Shown here: in pieces, positions 33,823-43,226 of the stretch | Layout of the letters: each line of letters begins with the position of its first letter | How positions within the stretch are numbered: position 1 is the stretch's first letter | NCBI GenBank assembly: GCA_937871285.1 | Contig: CALMQS010000048.1 | Location: forward strand, 93,485-157,484 | Origin: an uncultured Sphingobacteriales bacterium | GTDB taxonomy: Bacteria > Bacteroidota > Bacteroidia > Chitinophagales > Chitinophagaceae | Length of the DNA: 64,000 nt | Direction of reading: 5' to 3' | Translations under genes and position numbers: made by a program | Notes under the pieces: model-generated | Told to the model about the DNA's origin: nothing | What the model saw: only the letters and a program-made list of their open reading frames with translations | Database searches by the model: none

Positions 33823-34290
33823 ATGGCAGCCAAAGGAGATTATCCCATTCCAAAATTTCACTTCCAGGTTGAGTGGGGTGATGATTTCAGAATTGGCTTT
33901 ACGGAAGCCAGTGGTCTTGACTTTGAAACGGAAGTAATTGAATACCGTGAAGGGAATAGTAAAAAATACAATAAAAGCAAACAGCCGGGATTAACCAAGT
34001 TCAGCAATATTACCTTAAAGAGAGGTACGTTCGAAGGCGACTTCGATTACTATAAAGAGTGGCGTAAAACCTATTTATTCCAGGAAGGCAATAAAACAGG
34101 CTCCATGTACCGCCGTACCATTACCATTAAGTTGCTGAATGAAAACCATGAAGCCATTATTACCTGGAAGCTCCAGAATGCATGGCCATCCAAAATACAA
34201 TCAACCGATCTTAAAGCCGATGCCAATGAAGTGGCTATTGAAACCATGGAGCTGGTGCATGAAGGTTTGGAAATAATGAATGTAGATTAA
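33823..34290 (+). CDS. eCIS inner tube protein 1 (gp19/Pvc1-like)
   Basis: This 155-residue protein is a T4 gp19-like tail tube subunit: PIPKFHFQVEWGDDFRIGFT EASGLDFE, the conserved KFSNITLKRGTFEGDFDYYK W and the C-terminal TWKLQNAWPSKIQSTDLKAD followed by VAIETMELVHEGLE. It stacks in hexameric rings to make the tube that carries cargo. The second tube gene begins 2 bp later, so they are made together. Confidence 0.96.
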   Translation: MAAKGDYPIPKFHFQVEWGDDFRIGFTEASGLDFETEVIEYREGNSKKYNKSKQPGLTKFSNITLKRGTFEGDFDYYKEWRKTYLFQEGNKTGSMYRRTITIKLLNENHEAIITWKLQNAWPSKIQSTDLKADANEVAIETMELVHEGLEIMNVD

Positions 34291-34292
34291 CT

Positions 34293-34766
34293 ATGGCAGT
34301 TGAACAAGCAAGAAATACGGATAATTTTTACCAAACGGTGAACTTTCATTTCCGCGTTGAGTTTGTGCGGGAAGCACAGGCGTTAGATATGAGCTTTCAA
34401 TCGGTAACGGGGTTAGATTCCACTTTAGATACGGACACGGTAAGAGAAGGCGGAGAAAACCGCTTTGAGCATGTTATTCCGGTTAGGAGAAAATACGGTC
34501 CGCTTGTTTTAAAAAGAGGGGTGCTAACTCCAACCGAATCAGGGATAACAAAATGGTTCAAACAGGTTTTTGATGATGAAAAGGTAATGCCCATCGCTAC
34601 CGTGCATATTAAATTGTTAAATGAAGAACATCAGCCGCTGATGCACTGGACGGTCAACAATGTATGGCCCAGGAGCTGGAAGATAGGTGAGCTGAATGCA
34701 GAACGGGGAGAAGTATTAATTGAAACACTCGAATTAAATTATAATTATCTCATCTTAAACGATTGA
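34293..34766 (+). CDS. eCIS inner tube protein 2 (Pvc5-like)
   Basis: This 157-residue tube-fold protein reads NFHFRVEFVREAQALDMSFQ SVTGLDS, the conserved RRKYGPLVLKRGVLTPTESG and WTVNNVWPRSWKIGELNAER GEVLIETLELNYN. In PVC the second tube variant starts the tube on the spike complex. It is the partner of the 33823 gene, 2 bp apart, and 6 bp before the DUF5908 gene. Confidence 0.95.
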   Translation: MAVEQARNTDNFYQTVNFHFRVEFVREAQALDMSFQSVTGLDSTLDTDTVREGGENRFEHVIPVRRKYGPLVLKRGVLTPTESGITKWFKQVFDDEKVMPIATVHIKLLNEEHQPLMHWTVNNVWPRSWKIGELNAERGEVLIETLELNYNYLILND

Positions 34767-34772
34767 TACATT

Positions 34773-34943
34773 ATGCCCATAGAAGTTCGGGAACTGGTTA
34801 TAAAAGCAACCGTTACGCAGGAAGCAACAACAGGCGGAGCACAGCAACCCGCTACCGGTAATGCTGTTACTCCTAATGAAGAAATGATCAATAGCTGCGT
34901 GGAAAAAGTGCTGGCCATATTAAAAGATAAAATTGAACGATAG
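34773..34943 (+). CDS. DUF5908 small eCIS protein (Pvc6-like)
   Basis: Reading from the ATG at 34773 gives 56 residues: PIEVRELVIKATVT, a Gly/Gln/Thr-rich linker, and the helix EEMINSCVEKVLAILKDKIE. This is the DUF5908 family found in nearly all Bacteroidota eCIS and phage-tail-like loci. It sits between the tube and the LysM adaptor, 6 and 2 bp from its neighbours. The role is not established; a small chaperone or adaptor is likely. Confidence 0.85.
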   Translation: MPIEVRELVIKATVTQEATTGGAQQPATGNAVTPNEEMINSCVEKVLAILKDKIER

Positions 34944-34945
34944 TC

Positions 34946-35653
34946 ATGGAAAAACTACGGATATATGCTTTCCTCGACAGGAATTTTGTTGACCCGGGCG
35001 AAGGGATCAGCCGTTTGCAACCCGCATTCATGGCGCCCATTAACCCCGAATCGTTTACCAAAAATTTAAAAATAGACCTGGATCAGCGACGCGGACATGG
35101 CAGTCATGGAACCGATCTGCGGTTCAGGTCAACGGTGCCGGAAGAGCTAAAGCTGGAATTCATTCTGGATGGTACTCAAACCATGGAAGGATACGGGGGA
35201 GAAGATACTTCGCTCAAAGCAATGAAGGTGCACGACCAGATAAAAAAATTCTTAGACAGCGTTTATAAATACCAGGGAGAAATTCACCGTCCGAAGTTTT
35301 TATTGCTGATATGGGGCTCCGAAATACGGTTTCGCTGCATATTGTCTAACCTGGATATTAACCATACGCTGTTTAACCCGGAAGGCGAACCATTACGGGC
35401 GAGATTAACCGCTACTTTTTTAAACTATAAAGCAAGGGAGGAAAGATTGGCTGAAGAAAGACAGGAATCCGCTGATCTTACCCACCTGCGAAAAGTGCAG
35501 CAGGGCGACCGTTTGGACCTCATGACGTTCAGGATATACAACGACCCTAAATATTTTTTGCAGGTAGGTAAGGCAAATGCGCTTACCCGTATCCGTAATG
35601 TTAAAGCAGGTACCGACCTTTTTTTTCCACCCTTTGATAAAAATGAAGCATAA
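34946..35653 (+). CDS. eCIS LysM-containing tube-to-spike adaptor (Pvc7-like)
   Basis: This 235-residue protein begins with the family core (EKLRIYAFLD, PAFMAPINPESFTKNLKIDL, LKLEFILDGTQTMEG) and ends with a LysM-like fold (about 185-232: YNDPKYFLQVGKANALTRIR NVKAGTDLFFPPF). It is the gp53-like ring that joins the tube end to the VgrG spike. Its stop overlaps the start of the spike gene (TAATG), so the two are coupled. Confidence 0.92.
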   Translation: MEKLRIYAFLDRNFVDPGEGISRLQPAFMAPINPESFTKNLKIDLDQRRGHGSHGTDLRFRSTVPEELKLEFILDGTQTMEGYGGEDTSLKAMKVHDQIKKFLDSVYKYQGEIHRPKFLLLIWGSEIRFRCILSNLDINHTLFNPEGEPLRARLTATFLNYKAREERLAEERQESADLTHLRKVQQGDRLDLMTFRIYNDPKYFLQVGKANALTRIRNVKAGTDLFFPPFDKNEA

Positions 35654-37428
35654 TGGAAGAGCTATTGATTCCCAATCCCTCAAAGCATGATGTGGCCACT
35701 TTCAATATACTGGTTGATGACCAGGATATCAATCCATCGTACCAGGTATTGTCTCTTTCCATAACAAAAGAGATTAACCGTATACCCGCGGCAAAAATTG
35801 TTTTGCGTGATGGCGAAGCCAGCGACAGATCATTTGAGATCAGCAACAGCAATGATTTTATTCCCGGAAAAAAAATACTGATCAAAATAGGGCTCGACGG
35901 AAATAATATCCTGGTTTTTAAAGGTATTATCATCCGGCACACCATAAGGGTAAAAGAAAACGGGGACGGGGAATTGCATGTGGAATGCCGCGATGAAGCA
36001 GTACGGATGACTATAGGCAGGCATAGCCGCTACTATGAAAACATAAAAGACAACCGCTTGTTTGATGAGCTGATCGGGCGGTATAACGGGCTGCAGGGGG
36101 ATACTGCTGAAACGAAACTTACGCATAAGCACCTGGTGCAGCATCACCTCAGCGACTGGGATTTTATGTTGCTCCGCGCCGAAGCCAATGCCATGCTGGT
36201 AAATGTAGATGATGGGCGGATAAAAATATCAACGCCCGACACAACAGCCGAACCCGTATTGCAGGTAACCTATGGTTCATCCATATTAGAATTTGAAGCG
36301 GAGATGGATGCCCGCACGCAATGGAAAAACGTAAAAGCGGCTTCCTGGGATTATACCAACCAGCAGTTGTTTGAAGCAGAAGCCGGTGAGTTTGACGCTT
36401 TTGCACAGCATGGAAATATCACGGGCAGCCAGTTAGCCGAAACGATCAATCTTGATGCTTACGAAATGAAGCACAGCGGGCATGCGCTGGAACAGGAACT
36501 GCAGGATTGGGTAAACGGCGTTATGCTGCGCAGCAGGCTGGCAAAAATAAGGGGGCGTGCGAAATTTACCGGTTTTGCCGGCATTCATCCCGGTGATATG
36601 GTAAAGCTTGAAGGTGTGGGTGAACGCTTTAAAGGCAAGGCCTATGTAACAGCGGTGAAACAGGAGATGGGCAACGGGATGTGGGATACGCATGTGCAGT
36701 TTGGGCTTGATCCCGAGCGGTATGCTTTTGTTCACCAGGATATGCCTGATGCCCCGGCTGCCGGGCTGGCAGGAGCTGTTCACGGACTGCAGATCGGGGT
36801 TGTGGTGCAGTTGCAAAATGACCCGGATGGCGAAGACCGCATAAGGGTAAGGATCCCGGTAATTGATAATAACGACCAGGGCATATGGACAAGAATTGCC
36901 AGCTTAGATGCAGGACAGGACAGGGGTGCTTTTTTTCGACCTGAAATTGGCGATGAGGTAATTGTGGGTTTCATCAATGATGACCCGAGAGATGCCGTGG
37001 TGCTGGGTATGTTGCATAGCAGCGCTAAGCCGGCGCCTGTTACCGCGCAGGATGCAAACAATGAAAAGGGCTTCACTACACGCAGTAAAATGCATTTGCA
37101 GTTTAACGATGATACCAAAACGATTACGATTGATACACCTGCAGGCAATAGCATCATCATAGATGAGCAGGGAATGAAGATCGAGATCAAAGACCAGAAC
37201 AGCAATAAAATAACCATGGGCACATCCGGCATAACCATAGAAAGCCCTATGAATGTAGAAATAAAAGCTGGTGTAAATCTCACCTTATCCGCCGCCGCAT
37301 CCCTTACCATTGGAGGTGCATCGCTGGGGGTTAAGGCAGATGGTAATTTAAGTTTGGAAGGCGCATTGGCTAAATTATCGGCCCAGGGTATTACGGAGAT
37401 CAGCGGGTCATTGGTGAAGATAAATTGA
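35653..37428 (+). CDS. eCIS spike protein, VgrG family (Pvc8-like)
   Basis: This 591-residue protein has a gp27-like base (about 1-340: FNILVDDQDINPSYQVLSLS, VECRDEAVRMTIG, GDMVKLEGVGERFKG), a gp5-like OB fold (about 375-460: IGVVVQLQNDPDGEDRIRVR IPVID, PEIGDEVIVGFINDDPRDAV VLGMLHS) and a C-terminal triple-stranded beta-helix (about 490-591, repeated ITIDTPAGN, ITMGTSGITIE, LTLSAAASLTIGG). It forms the trimeric needle that carries the PAAR tip. The next gene is the PAAR protein, after a 160-bp low-complexity gap. Confidence 0.96.
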   Translation: MEELLIPNPSKHDVATFNILVDDQDINPSYQVLSLSITKEINRIPAAKIVLRDGEASDRSFEISNSNDFIPGKKILIKIGLDGNNILVFKGIIIRHTIRVKENGDGELHVECRDEAVRMTIGRHSRYYENIKDNRLFDELIGRYNGLQGDTAETKLTHKHLVQHHLSDWDFMLLRAEANAMLVNVDDGRIKISTPDTTAEPVLQVTYGSSILEFEAEMDARTQWKNVKAASWDYTNQQLFEAEAGEFDAFAQHGNITGSQLAETINLDAYEMKHSGHALEQELQDWVNGVMLRSRLAKIRGRAKFTGFAGIHPGDMVKLEGVGERFKGKAYVTAVKQEMGNGMWDTHVQFGLDPERYAFVHQDMPDAPAAGLAGAVHGLQIGVVVQLQNDPDGEDRIRVRIPVIDNNDQGIWTRIASLDAGQDRGAFFRPEIGDEVIVGFINDDPRDAVVLGMLHSSAKPAPVTAQDANNEKGFTTRSKMHLQFNDDTKTITIDTPAGNSIIIDEQGMKIEIKDQNSNKITMGTSGITIESPMNVEIKAGVNLTLSAAASLTIGGASLGVKADGNLSLEGALAKLSAQGITEISGSLVKIN

Positions 37429-37588
37429 GGGAGTAAGAAGTGTGGGGTATAAGGTATAAGGTATAGGGTGTAAGGTATAGGGTGTGAGGTGTGAGGTATA
37501 AGGTTGCGGCACCCGGCGAAGGAGGGGCAGACCGGGAAAAAACCATAAACCATAAACTACAAACCATAAACTATAAACATTCCCAACA
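37429..37588. repeat. Low-complexity GTAAGG/CCATAAA tract inside the eCIS operon
   Basis: The 160 bp between spike and PAAR gene consist of purine-rich words (GGTATAAGG, GGTGTAAGG, GGTGTGAGG, repeated imperfectly six or more times), then a GC-rich stretch (CACCCGGCGAAGGAGGGGCA) and then AACCATAAACCATAAACTAC-type repeats up to the PAAR start. It is not coding. Unusual in an otherwise tightly packed operon. Confidence 0.7.
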
Positions 37589-37879
37589 ATGCCTTCCGCT
37601 GCACGACTATCTGATATGCATACCTGCCCGATGGTAACGGGTGTGGTTCCGCACGTGGGCGGTCCTGTAACCGGGCCCTGTGTGCCAACGGTACTGATTG
37701 ACAGCCTCCCGGCGGCAGTAGTGGGAGATCTGTTAGTATGTGTTGGTCCGCCTGATACCATTGTAAAAGGATCTGCTACGGTGCTCATCGGCGGGAGACC
37801 GGCAGCCAGGCAGGGCGATCTTACAGCGCATGGCGGCGTAATTGTTATGGGTTTGCCAACGGTGCAGATTGGAGGATGA
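37589..37879 (+). CDS. eCIS PAAR-domain spike tip (Pvc10-like)
   Basis: This 96-residue protein is one PAAR domain: PSAARLSDMHTCPM with candidate zinc ligands His11 and Cys13, then VLIDSLPAAVVGDLLVCVGP, VLIGGRPAARQGD and LTAHGGVIVMGLPTVQIGG. It caps the VgrG spike with a sharp, zinc-stabilised cone. It sits 29 bp before the gp25 gene. Confidence 0.95.
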   Translation: MPSAARLSDMHTCPMVTGVVPHVGGPVTGPCVPTVLIDSLPAAVVGDLLVCVGPPDTIVKGSATVLIGGRPAARQGDLTAHGGVIVMGLPTVQIGG

Positions 37880-37908
37880 TAGAAAATGATAAGTATTAAA
37901 TCAAAAAG

Positions 37909-38334
37909 ATGAATCAACAATTTAACTCTTTTCTTGGAACAGGCTGGGCTTTCCCGCCGGCTTTCGACAGGGATGCTGCCACGGTTGCATTGGTAAGCGA
38001 TGAAGAAGATATTAAGCAGAGCTTAAACATCCTGTTGTCTACCAGCCTCGGTGAAAGAGTGATGCAGCCCCACTATGGCTGTAATCTCAATGACTATATG
38101 TTTGAGCCGCTCAGCAGCTCTATGATCGGCTTTATAAAAGACAGGGTGGAATCTTCTATTTTAATTTATGAATCGCGCATTGTAGTGGATAAAATTGAAG
38201 TAACCCCCGATGATGCTTTTGATTTGATAGAAGGTAGGTTTATCATTAAGGTGGAATATACCATTCCGGGTACCAATTCGCGCTTCAATTATGTGTATGA
38301 TTATTATAAAAACGAGGCGTTAAAGCCGGTATAG
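37909..38334 (+). CDS. eCIS baseplate wedge protein gp25 family (Pvc9-like)
   Basis: This 141-residue protein is a gp25/GPW lysozyme-like fold: GTGWAFPPAFDRDAATVALV SDEEDIKQSLNILLSTSLGERVMQP, with the EPR-type loop appearing as GERVMQPHYGC, and IVDKIEVTPDDAFDLIEGRF-like C-terminal strands. It anchors the sheath to the baseplate. It lies 24 bp before the large baseplate gene. Confidence 0.95.
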   Translation: MNQQFNSFLGTGWAFPPAFDRDAATVALVSDEEDIKQSLNILLSTSLGERVMQPHYGCNLNDYMFEPLSSSMIGFIKDRVESSILIYESRIVVDKIEVTPDDAFDLIEGRFIIKVEYTIPGTNSRFNYVYDYYKNEALKPV

Positions 38335-38358
38335 TAGCAAAAATAACTTTACTGAACC

Positions 38359-41300
38359 ATGTTTGATTGCAATAACCTTATACATCCTTTTCAAAACGAC
38401 CCCGGTGTAAGTCAGCAGCAACGGGTAATGGATGATTTATTGCATAACTCACCTAAGATTGACGGGCGCAGCATGGCCGATTTGCTGCATTATTTTGTAC
38501 AGCTTTCCCCCCATGTTAATTATTATGATGAAGGCCTGGGTATCAGCGACTGGCAACCTTTTTTTCAAAAGAGTATTCCTTTTGTACTGGCTGCGATCAT
38601 TAAATATGATATAAAAGCGGTTACTGAAAAAACAGATAGCTATAACAAAATATTTAACCGGCATCCCTCTAAAGCAGCCCTGCAATTACAGCTTCATTAT
38701 ATATTTCAGCAGGTGATTAGCCGGATCAATGCCTGGCATTTGCAATTACAGCACAGCGAGCTTCCTGCCGGACTGATTGTGGAAAAACTAATTAAGGATA
38801 AGCTCCGGGAGCCATTAAAAAAAATGATCTGCATCAACAATGTAGCCGTAAAATATTATTGCATAAAACCGGTTAGTTTTAGCCGGATTGCTGAAAACGA
38901 AGTGTGGGGGCTTGATTTAACTGTGGAAAACGCGAAAGAAAACTGCAGGCCGCAGGGTAAAAGCAAACGTAAACGGCTTATTGGTTTAAGAGACCAGCTT
39001 GCAGGCCTGCTGCCTTCCTTTTTAGATGCTATCCGGATCATTGCCGGTACTGCTGCGCAAAGTATGGAACAAAGCCTTTTTCCGCTGAAAGAAGAATTGC
39101 AGAAAAAGCATACCCCTCATTTAGCCCTGTTGTTTGCTTTTTTGAAATTATTTCAGCACCTGCAGGGCGACTTGAATACGTACACCAAAAAGCATCTCGA
39201 TTTTTTTTACAAACAGGTGCTGCAATTAAAGGCCCGTGACGCCGTGCCCGATAAAGCGCATATTGTTTTTGAGATCCAAAAGCAATTAGATAAATATTTA
39301 CTGAAGAAAGGACTCCTGGTTAAAGACGGGAAGGATAATAACAAATCAGAGATCCGCTTTGCGCTTGATGATGAAATTGTGGTGAATAAAACACAGGTGG
39401 CAGACAAACGTACTTTGTTTCTCAATAATCAAAATATATTTGAGCACACTTATATAGAAGGTGTATATATGGCGCCCACTGCCGGTAAAGCAGATGGACT
39501 GATCAAAGATTTTAAAGATACTGATCCTAAAAGTTTCGCCACGCTGGGTGCTAAGCTTAGCAAATACACTGATCCTGAAAAAACATTTGCCCGGCCATAT
39601 CCCAATGCCAGGATAGGATTTATACTGGCATCGCCGGTATTGCTGTTAAATGAAGGAAAAAGAACAATAGATATAACATTAGCATGCCGGTTAACCAATG
39701 ATTACTGCAATGAGACGGCGAATGAAGAAACTCCTGCAACCCGGAACTGTTGTGAAGAAACAACACAGGACATCCCGGGTGCAGCCCCCCGTCCAAAGAA
39801 AAAATATCCCGATTTTATTCATTCTCCCGGTTTCTATAGTGATATCGTTGCGGCATTGAATGAAACGTATTATTATATCAGTGAAGACCTGGTAGCGGAC
39901 GCGCTTAAAAATGGGATCGGTAAAGCGCTTGAAAATAAGCTTCGTTCTTTTCTTATCCATGACAAAAAGGTATGCTATTGTGCAGAAGAAATAAAACAAT
40001 ATGATGCGGTGCTGAAAAAAGCAGCCTGGGATATATTTTACAATGCTGCTTTACCTGCTGAAAAAGCGGTATTGGATAAACTGTTTAAACCCCGGAAAGC
40101 TTTAAAAGCTTTATTCAGTGGAGAGAAGGAATGGATTGAGCCAACCGGTGCTTTAGCCATTACCATGAGCCCTGCACTTTCTGCAGGCAAATTTCTTTTA
40201 CACATCAATGCCGCGCTTACAGCAGATCAGCCTGCGGTAACTTTTTATAATAAAGACGAACTGAAAGAAGATTTTAACACCACCCTGCCTTTGGTTAAGG
40301 TGGAACTGGATGATACAATAAAGTTAGCATTTACAGATACTGAACTGGAAGAAAAGATTGAAAACACAGGATCGGCTGATCCTTGCTGCTTATTGAAAGC
40401 ATCCTCATCAGGCAGCCATACGGTTTCCCTGTATCATTTTTTCCGGAATGTGACGGTATTGGATAAGCTGAGTAACGATCCAACGGATGCAACCAGGATT
40501 GATGTAAGCGTATGCGGACTAAAAAATTTTATTGTTCAGAATGACGAAAGTGTGCAGGATGTAAATGGACTGGTATATCCTTTTGGAACGCGACCCGATA
40601 TCGTTGACTTTAGTGTGGTCAATCCAACGGTCTGTATTACACCGGCATTTATTAATGATGCCACTCCTGTTATCTCTGTTAAAGCCAGAAACTATCTTCA
40701 AAGCCTGATCACTCCTGCAAATGGGTTTAAAAAAGTTATAGCGAAGAATGAGCTGGAACTTTTTTTAGATATAAAAGACAATAGCAATAACCCGGTTTTT
40801 AATAATGCCGATAAAATAGCAATAAGAGCATTGATTAATGATAAAACAAAAAGCTATTGTTTGCACAATCAAACGGGTCCCAATTTTTATATAGGATCGG
40901 GTGAGGTTTTTTGCAAGAAATGGAACTCGGTAAGGATCAATTTAAACTGGAAAGACAAACCGAATGATTTCAGGGAATATTATAATGCCTACGTGGTGGA
41001 AGATGTAAACCTCCAGATATTTGGACTGGATCAGGATAATTTTAAAATCAAAGTTTCCGTACTTCAAAATGGTAGTTGGGTTGACGAAGTGCTCAATAGA
41101 AAATTATTTGATGTTGTTCCTCCTCCCGCTATACCTCAGCTTACTCCAGCCTCTCCGTCACCTTGTACCCCGGATGGTTTCTATAGTCAGGGTATAGTGG
41201 TGAAACCTTCAGATTTTCCCGGTCAGTTTTCCAGGGAATTTACGCTGCCGGATGCTGCAGAAACCGCTTTAAAATCAGACACAAGAAAAGGATTTATTAA

Positions 41301-43215
41301 AATCAATTTGCAGGAACAGGATTTTTTGCACAAAGACTATCCATTTATTTTAGCCAGGCAAATGATGGCTATGGGAAAATATCCTGATTCCATTCTTGAA
41401 GGGGCTGTGTATAGAAAAGACGGCAACACGGTTATCGTTTTCAGAAGTCTTGGTAAAGCAATTGTTGAACTGAAAGACGAAATATTCAAATCTAAAGATG
41501 CTGCACAGCTTGCTAAAGATATCGTAGATACCTTAAATACAACTTTTGATAGCGCCATTGGCTTTCCGCCGCCTCCACCTGTTAATAGTGTAAGTGATGC
41601 AGAGAGAGATACGCTCATTCCACTGGTTCATGGCAGCAAAACGCTTGCTGACAATTCGTTGCAGAAGACGGCAGATACAAAAGACAAGTTGGCCGTGCTT
41701 CAAACATTCCTGGGTATTTTTGATGTTTTTACGGGGGAAATAGTGAAGCCTTTAACCGTATTGATTCCTAACGAGCCCTGGACGCCGATCATTAAAAATA
41801 TTTCTCTTGACTATACTGCCACAGCTACGATTAATGATATGGACCTGATCCATCTCTATCCTTTTGATGGTACATACAAAACAGAAAAGATAACATTACA
41901 GCCCACCTTATTTCCCACCTGCTGTGATGAGGGCAATTTGTTTATTGGTTTAAAAGACCTGGAACCTGGCAGTAATGTAAATGTATTATTCCAGTTGGCG
42001 GAAGCTACGGCCGATTCCGAATCAGATATTGAAGAAGTAAACTGGTATTACCTGGAGAATAACCAATGGAAAACGCTTCGTAAAGGTTTTGAAGTGCAGG
42101 ATGATGCCACAGATGGGTTAACCACTTCGGGCATTGTAAAATTTGCATTGCCTGAAAACATGACAAAGGATAACACTGTTCTGCCGAAAGAGTTGCACTG
42201 GATCAAAGCTTCCGTATCAAAAAATAGTAAAACGGTGTGTGAAACGATGGGTATATATACGCAGGCTATCCGCGCTACCTTCACTAATGAGGAGGGAAAT
42301 GACAAACTGCGCCTTTCTAAGTCATTGGCTGCCGGAGCCATATCCAAACTGAATGAAGCAGATGCGAATGTTAAAAAATTAAGCCAGCCTTTTGATTCTT
42401 TTGGGGGCCGGGTGCCGGAAGCCGAAGGACATTTTTATGTGCGGATAAGCGAATTGCTCCGCCACAAAGGAAGAGCGATACAAAAATTCGATTATGAGCG
42501 GTTGGTATTAGAAGCTTTTCCTCAATTGTTTAAAGCAAAATGCATCAATCACAGTTTTGCGTTGAATGCCCACGAGTATAAAAATGATTTTCCCATTGCC
42601 CCCGGCTATGTGCTGCTTGCCGTTATTCCGGATTTAAACCAGCTAAAAGCCGCCCAATCTTTTGAGCCACGTGTTCCGGTAAGTATGCTCGGTGATATAC
42701 AGGAATATTGTAAGAAACGCAGCTCGCCTTTTGTTCGCTTCCGGGCCATGAACCCGCGATACGAAAAAGTACATTTTTGTTTAAAAGTAAAATTGATTGC
42801 AGGTAAGGATGAAAATTATTATAAAGAAAAGATGAAACAGGATCTGCGTGAATTTTTAGCGCCATGGGCAATTGGTGAATACGATAAGCTGCGATTTGGT
42901 CAGTGTGTTGGTCGGTCTGAAGTTATACGTTTCTTGGAAACAAGGGATTATGTGGATTATATTATTGATCTGCTCATGCGGCATGATGATGATCCCTGGC
43001 CGGATAAAACAAAAAAAGAAGAGCTGCTAAGGCCGGTATGCCCTAAAACACCGCGCAGCATTTTAATTGCCGGCGATATAGATGTGTGCATTCCGGGTAA
43101 GGATTGTGAAGAATGGGGCCGGTGTTTTGATGTGCAGGGGCAGGAGGTGGATTGTTGTGATAATAAAAAAATACCTGTTGCTGATTATTGTAAAGATGAT
43201 GTGGTAATAGGGTAA
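38359..43215 (+). CDS. eCIS large baseplate protein, gp6/J-like (Pvc11-like), 1618 residues
   Basis: The C-terminal third is the recognisable part, a baseplate-J-like block (FYVRISELLRHKGRAIQKFD YERLVLEAFP at about 1355, VHFCLKVKLIAGKDENYYKE at about 1470, SEVIRFLETRDYVDYIIDLL at about 1520). The N-terminal half is specific to this lineage (ISDWQPFFQKSIPFVLAAII and a long helical stretch), as in other Bacteroidota eCIS loci. Cysteines cluster at about 450-470 (NDYCNETANEETPATRNCCE) and in the last 40 residues (CEEWGRCFDVQGQEVDCCDN). As I recall, PVC Pvc11 is about 950 residues, so this is roughly 70% longer. It forms the wedge ring that holds spike and sheath together with the next gene product. 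Confidence 0.85.
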   Translation: MFDCNNLIHPFQNDPGVSQQQRVMDDLLHNSPKIDGRSMADLLHYFVQLSPHVNYYDEGLGISDWQPFFQKSIPFVLAAIIKYDIKAVTEKTDSYNKIFNRHPSKAALQLQLHYIFQQVISRINAWHLQLQHSELPAGLIVEKLIKDKLREPLKKMICINNVAVKYYCIKPVSFSRIAENEVWGLDLTVENAKENCRPQGKSKRKRLIGLRDQLAGLLPSFLDAIRIIAGTAAQSMEQSLFPLKEELQKKHTPHLALLFAFLKLFQHLQGDLNTYTKKHLDFFYKQVLQLKARDAVPDKAHIVFEIQKQLDKYLLKKGLLVKDGKDNNKSEIRFALDDEIVVNKTQVADKRTLFLNNQNIFEHTYIEGVYMAPTAGKADGLIKDFKDTDPKSFATLGAKLSKYTDPEKTFARPYPNARIGFILASPVLLLNEGKRTIDITLACRLTNDYCNETANEETPATRNCCEETTQDIPGAAPRPKKKYPDFIHSPGFYSDIVAALNETYYYISEDLVADALKNGIGKALENKLRSFLIHDKKVCYCAEEIKQYDAVLKKAAWDIFYNAALPAEKAVLDKLFKPRKALKALFSGEKEWIEPTGALAITMSPALSAGKFLLHINAALTADQPAVTFYNKDELKEDFNTTLPLVKVELDDTIKLAFTDTELEEKIENTGSADPCCLLKASSSGSHTVSLYHFFRNVTVLDKLSNDPTDATRIDVSVCGLKNFIVQNDESVQDVNGLVYPFGTRPDIVDFSVVNPTVCITPAFINDATPVISVKARNYLQSLITPANGFKKVIAKNELELFLDIKDNSNNPVFNNADKIAIRALINDKTKSYCLHNQTGPNFYIGSGEVFCKKWNSVRINLNWKDKPNDFREYYNAYVVEDVNLQIFGLDQDNFKIKVSVLQNGSWVDEVLNRKLFDVVPPPAIPQLTPASPSPCTPDGFYSQGIVVKPSDFPGQFSREFTLPDAAETALKSDTRKGFIKINLQEQDFLHKDYPFILARQMMAMGKYPDSILEGAVYRKDGNTVIVFRSLGKAIVELKDEIFKSKDAAQLAKDIVDTLNTTFDSAIGFPPPPPVNSVSDAERDTLIPLVHGSKTLADNSLQKTADTKDKLAVLQTFLGIFDVFTGEIVKPLTVLIPNEPWTPIIKNISLDYTATATINDMDLIHLYPFDGTYKTEKITLQPTLFPTCCDEGNLFIGLKDLEPGSNVNVLFQLAEATADSESDIEEVNWYYLENNQWKTLRKGFEVQDDATDGLTTSGIVKFALPENMTKDNTVLPKELHWIKASVSKNSKTVCETMGIYTQAIRATFTNEEGNDKLRLSKSLAAGAISKLNEADANVKKLSQPFDSFGGRVPEAEGHFYVRISELLRHKGRAIQKFDYERLVLEAFPQLFKAKCINHSFALNAHEYKNDFPIAPGYVLLAVIPDLNQLKAAQSFEPRVPVSMLGDIQEYCKKRSSPFVRFRAMNPRYEKVHFCLKVKLIAGKDENYYKEKMKQDLREFLAPWAIGEYDKLRFGQCVGRSEVIRFLETRDYVDYIIDLLMRHDDDPWPDKTKKEELLRPVCPKTPRSILIAGDIDVCIPGKDCEEWGRCFDVQGQEVDCCDNKKIPVADYCKDDVVIG

Positions 43216-43226
43216 AAAATATTAGG

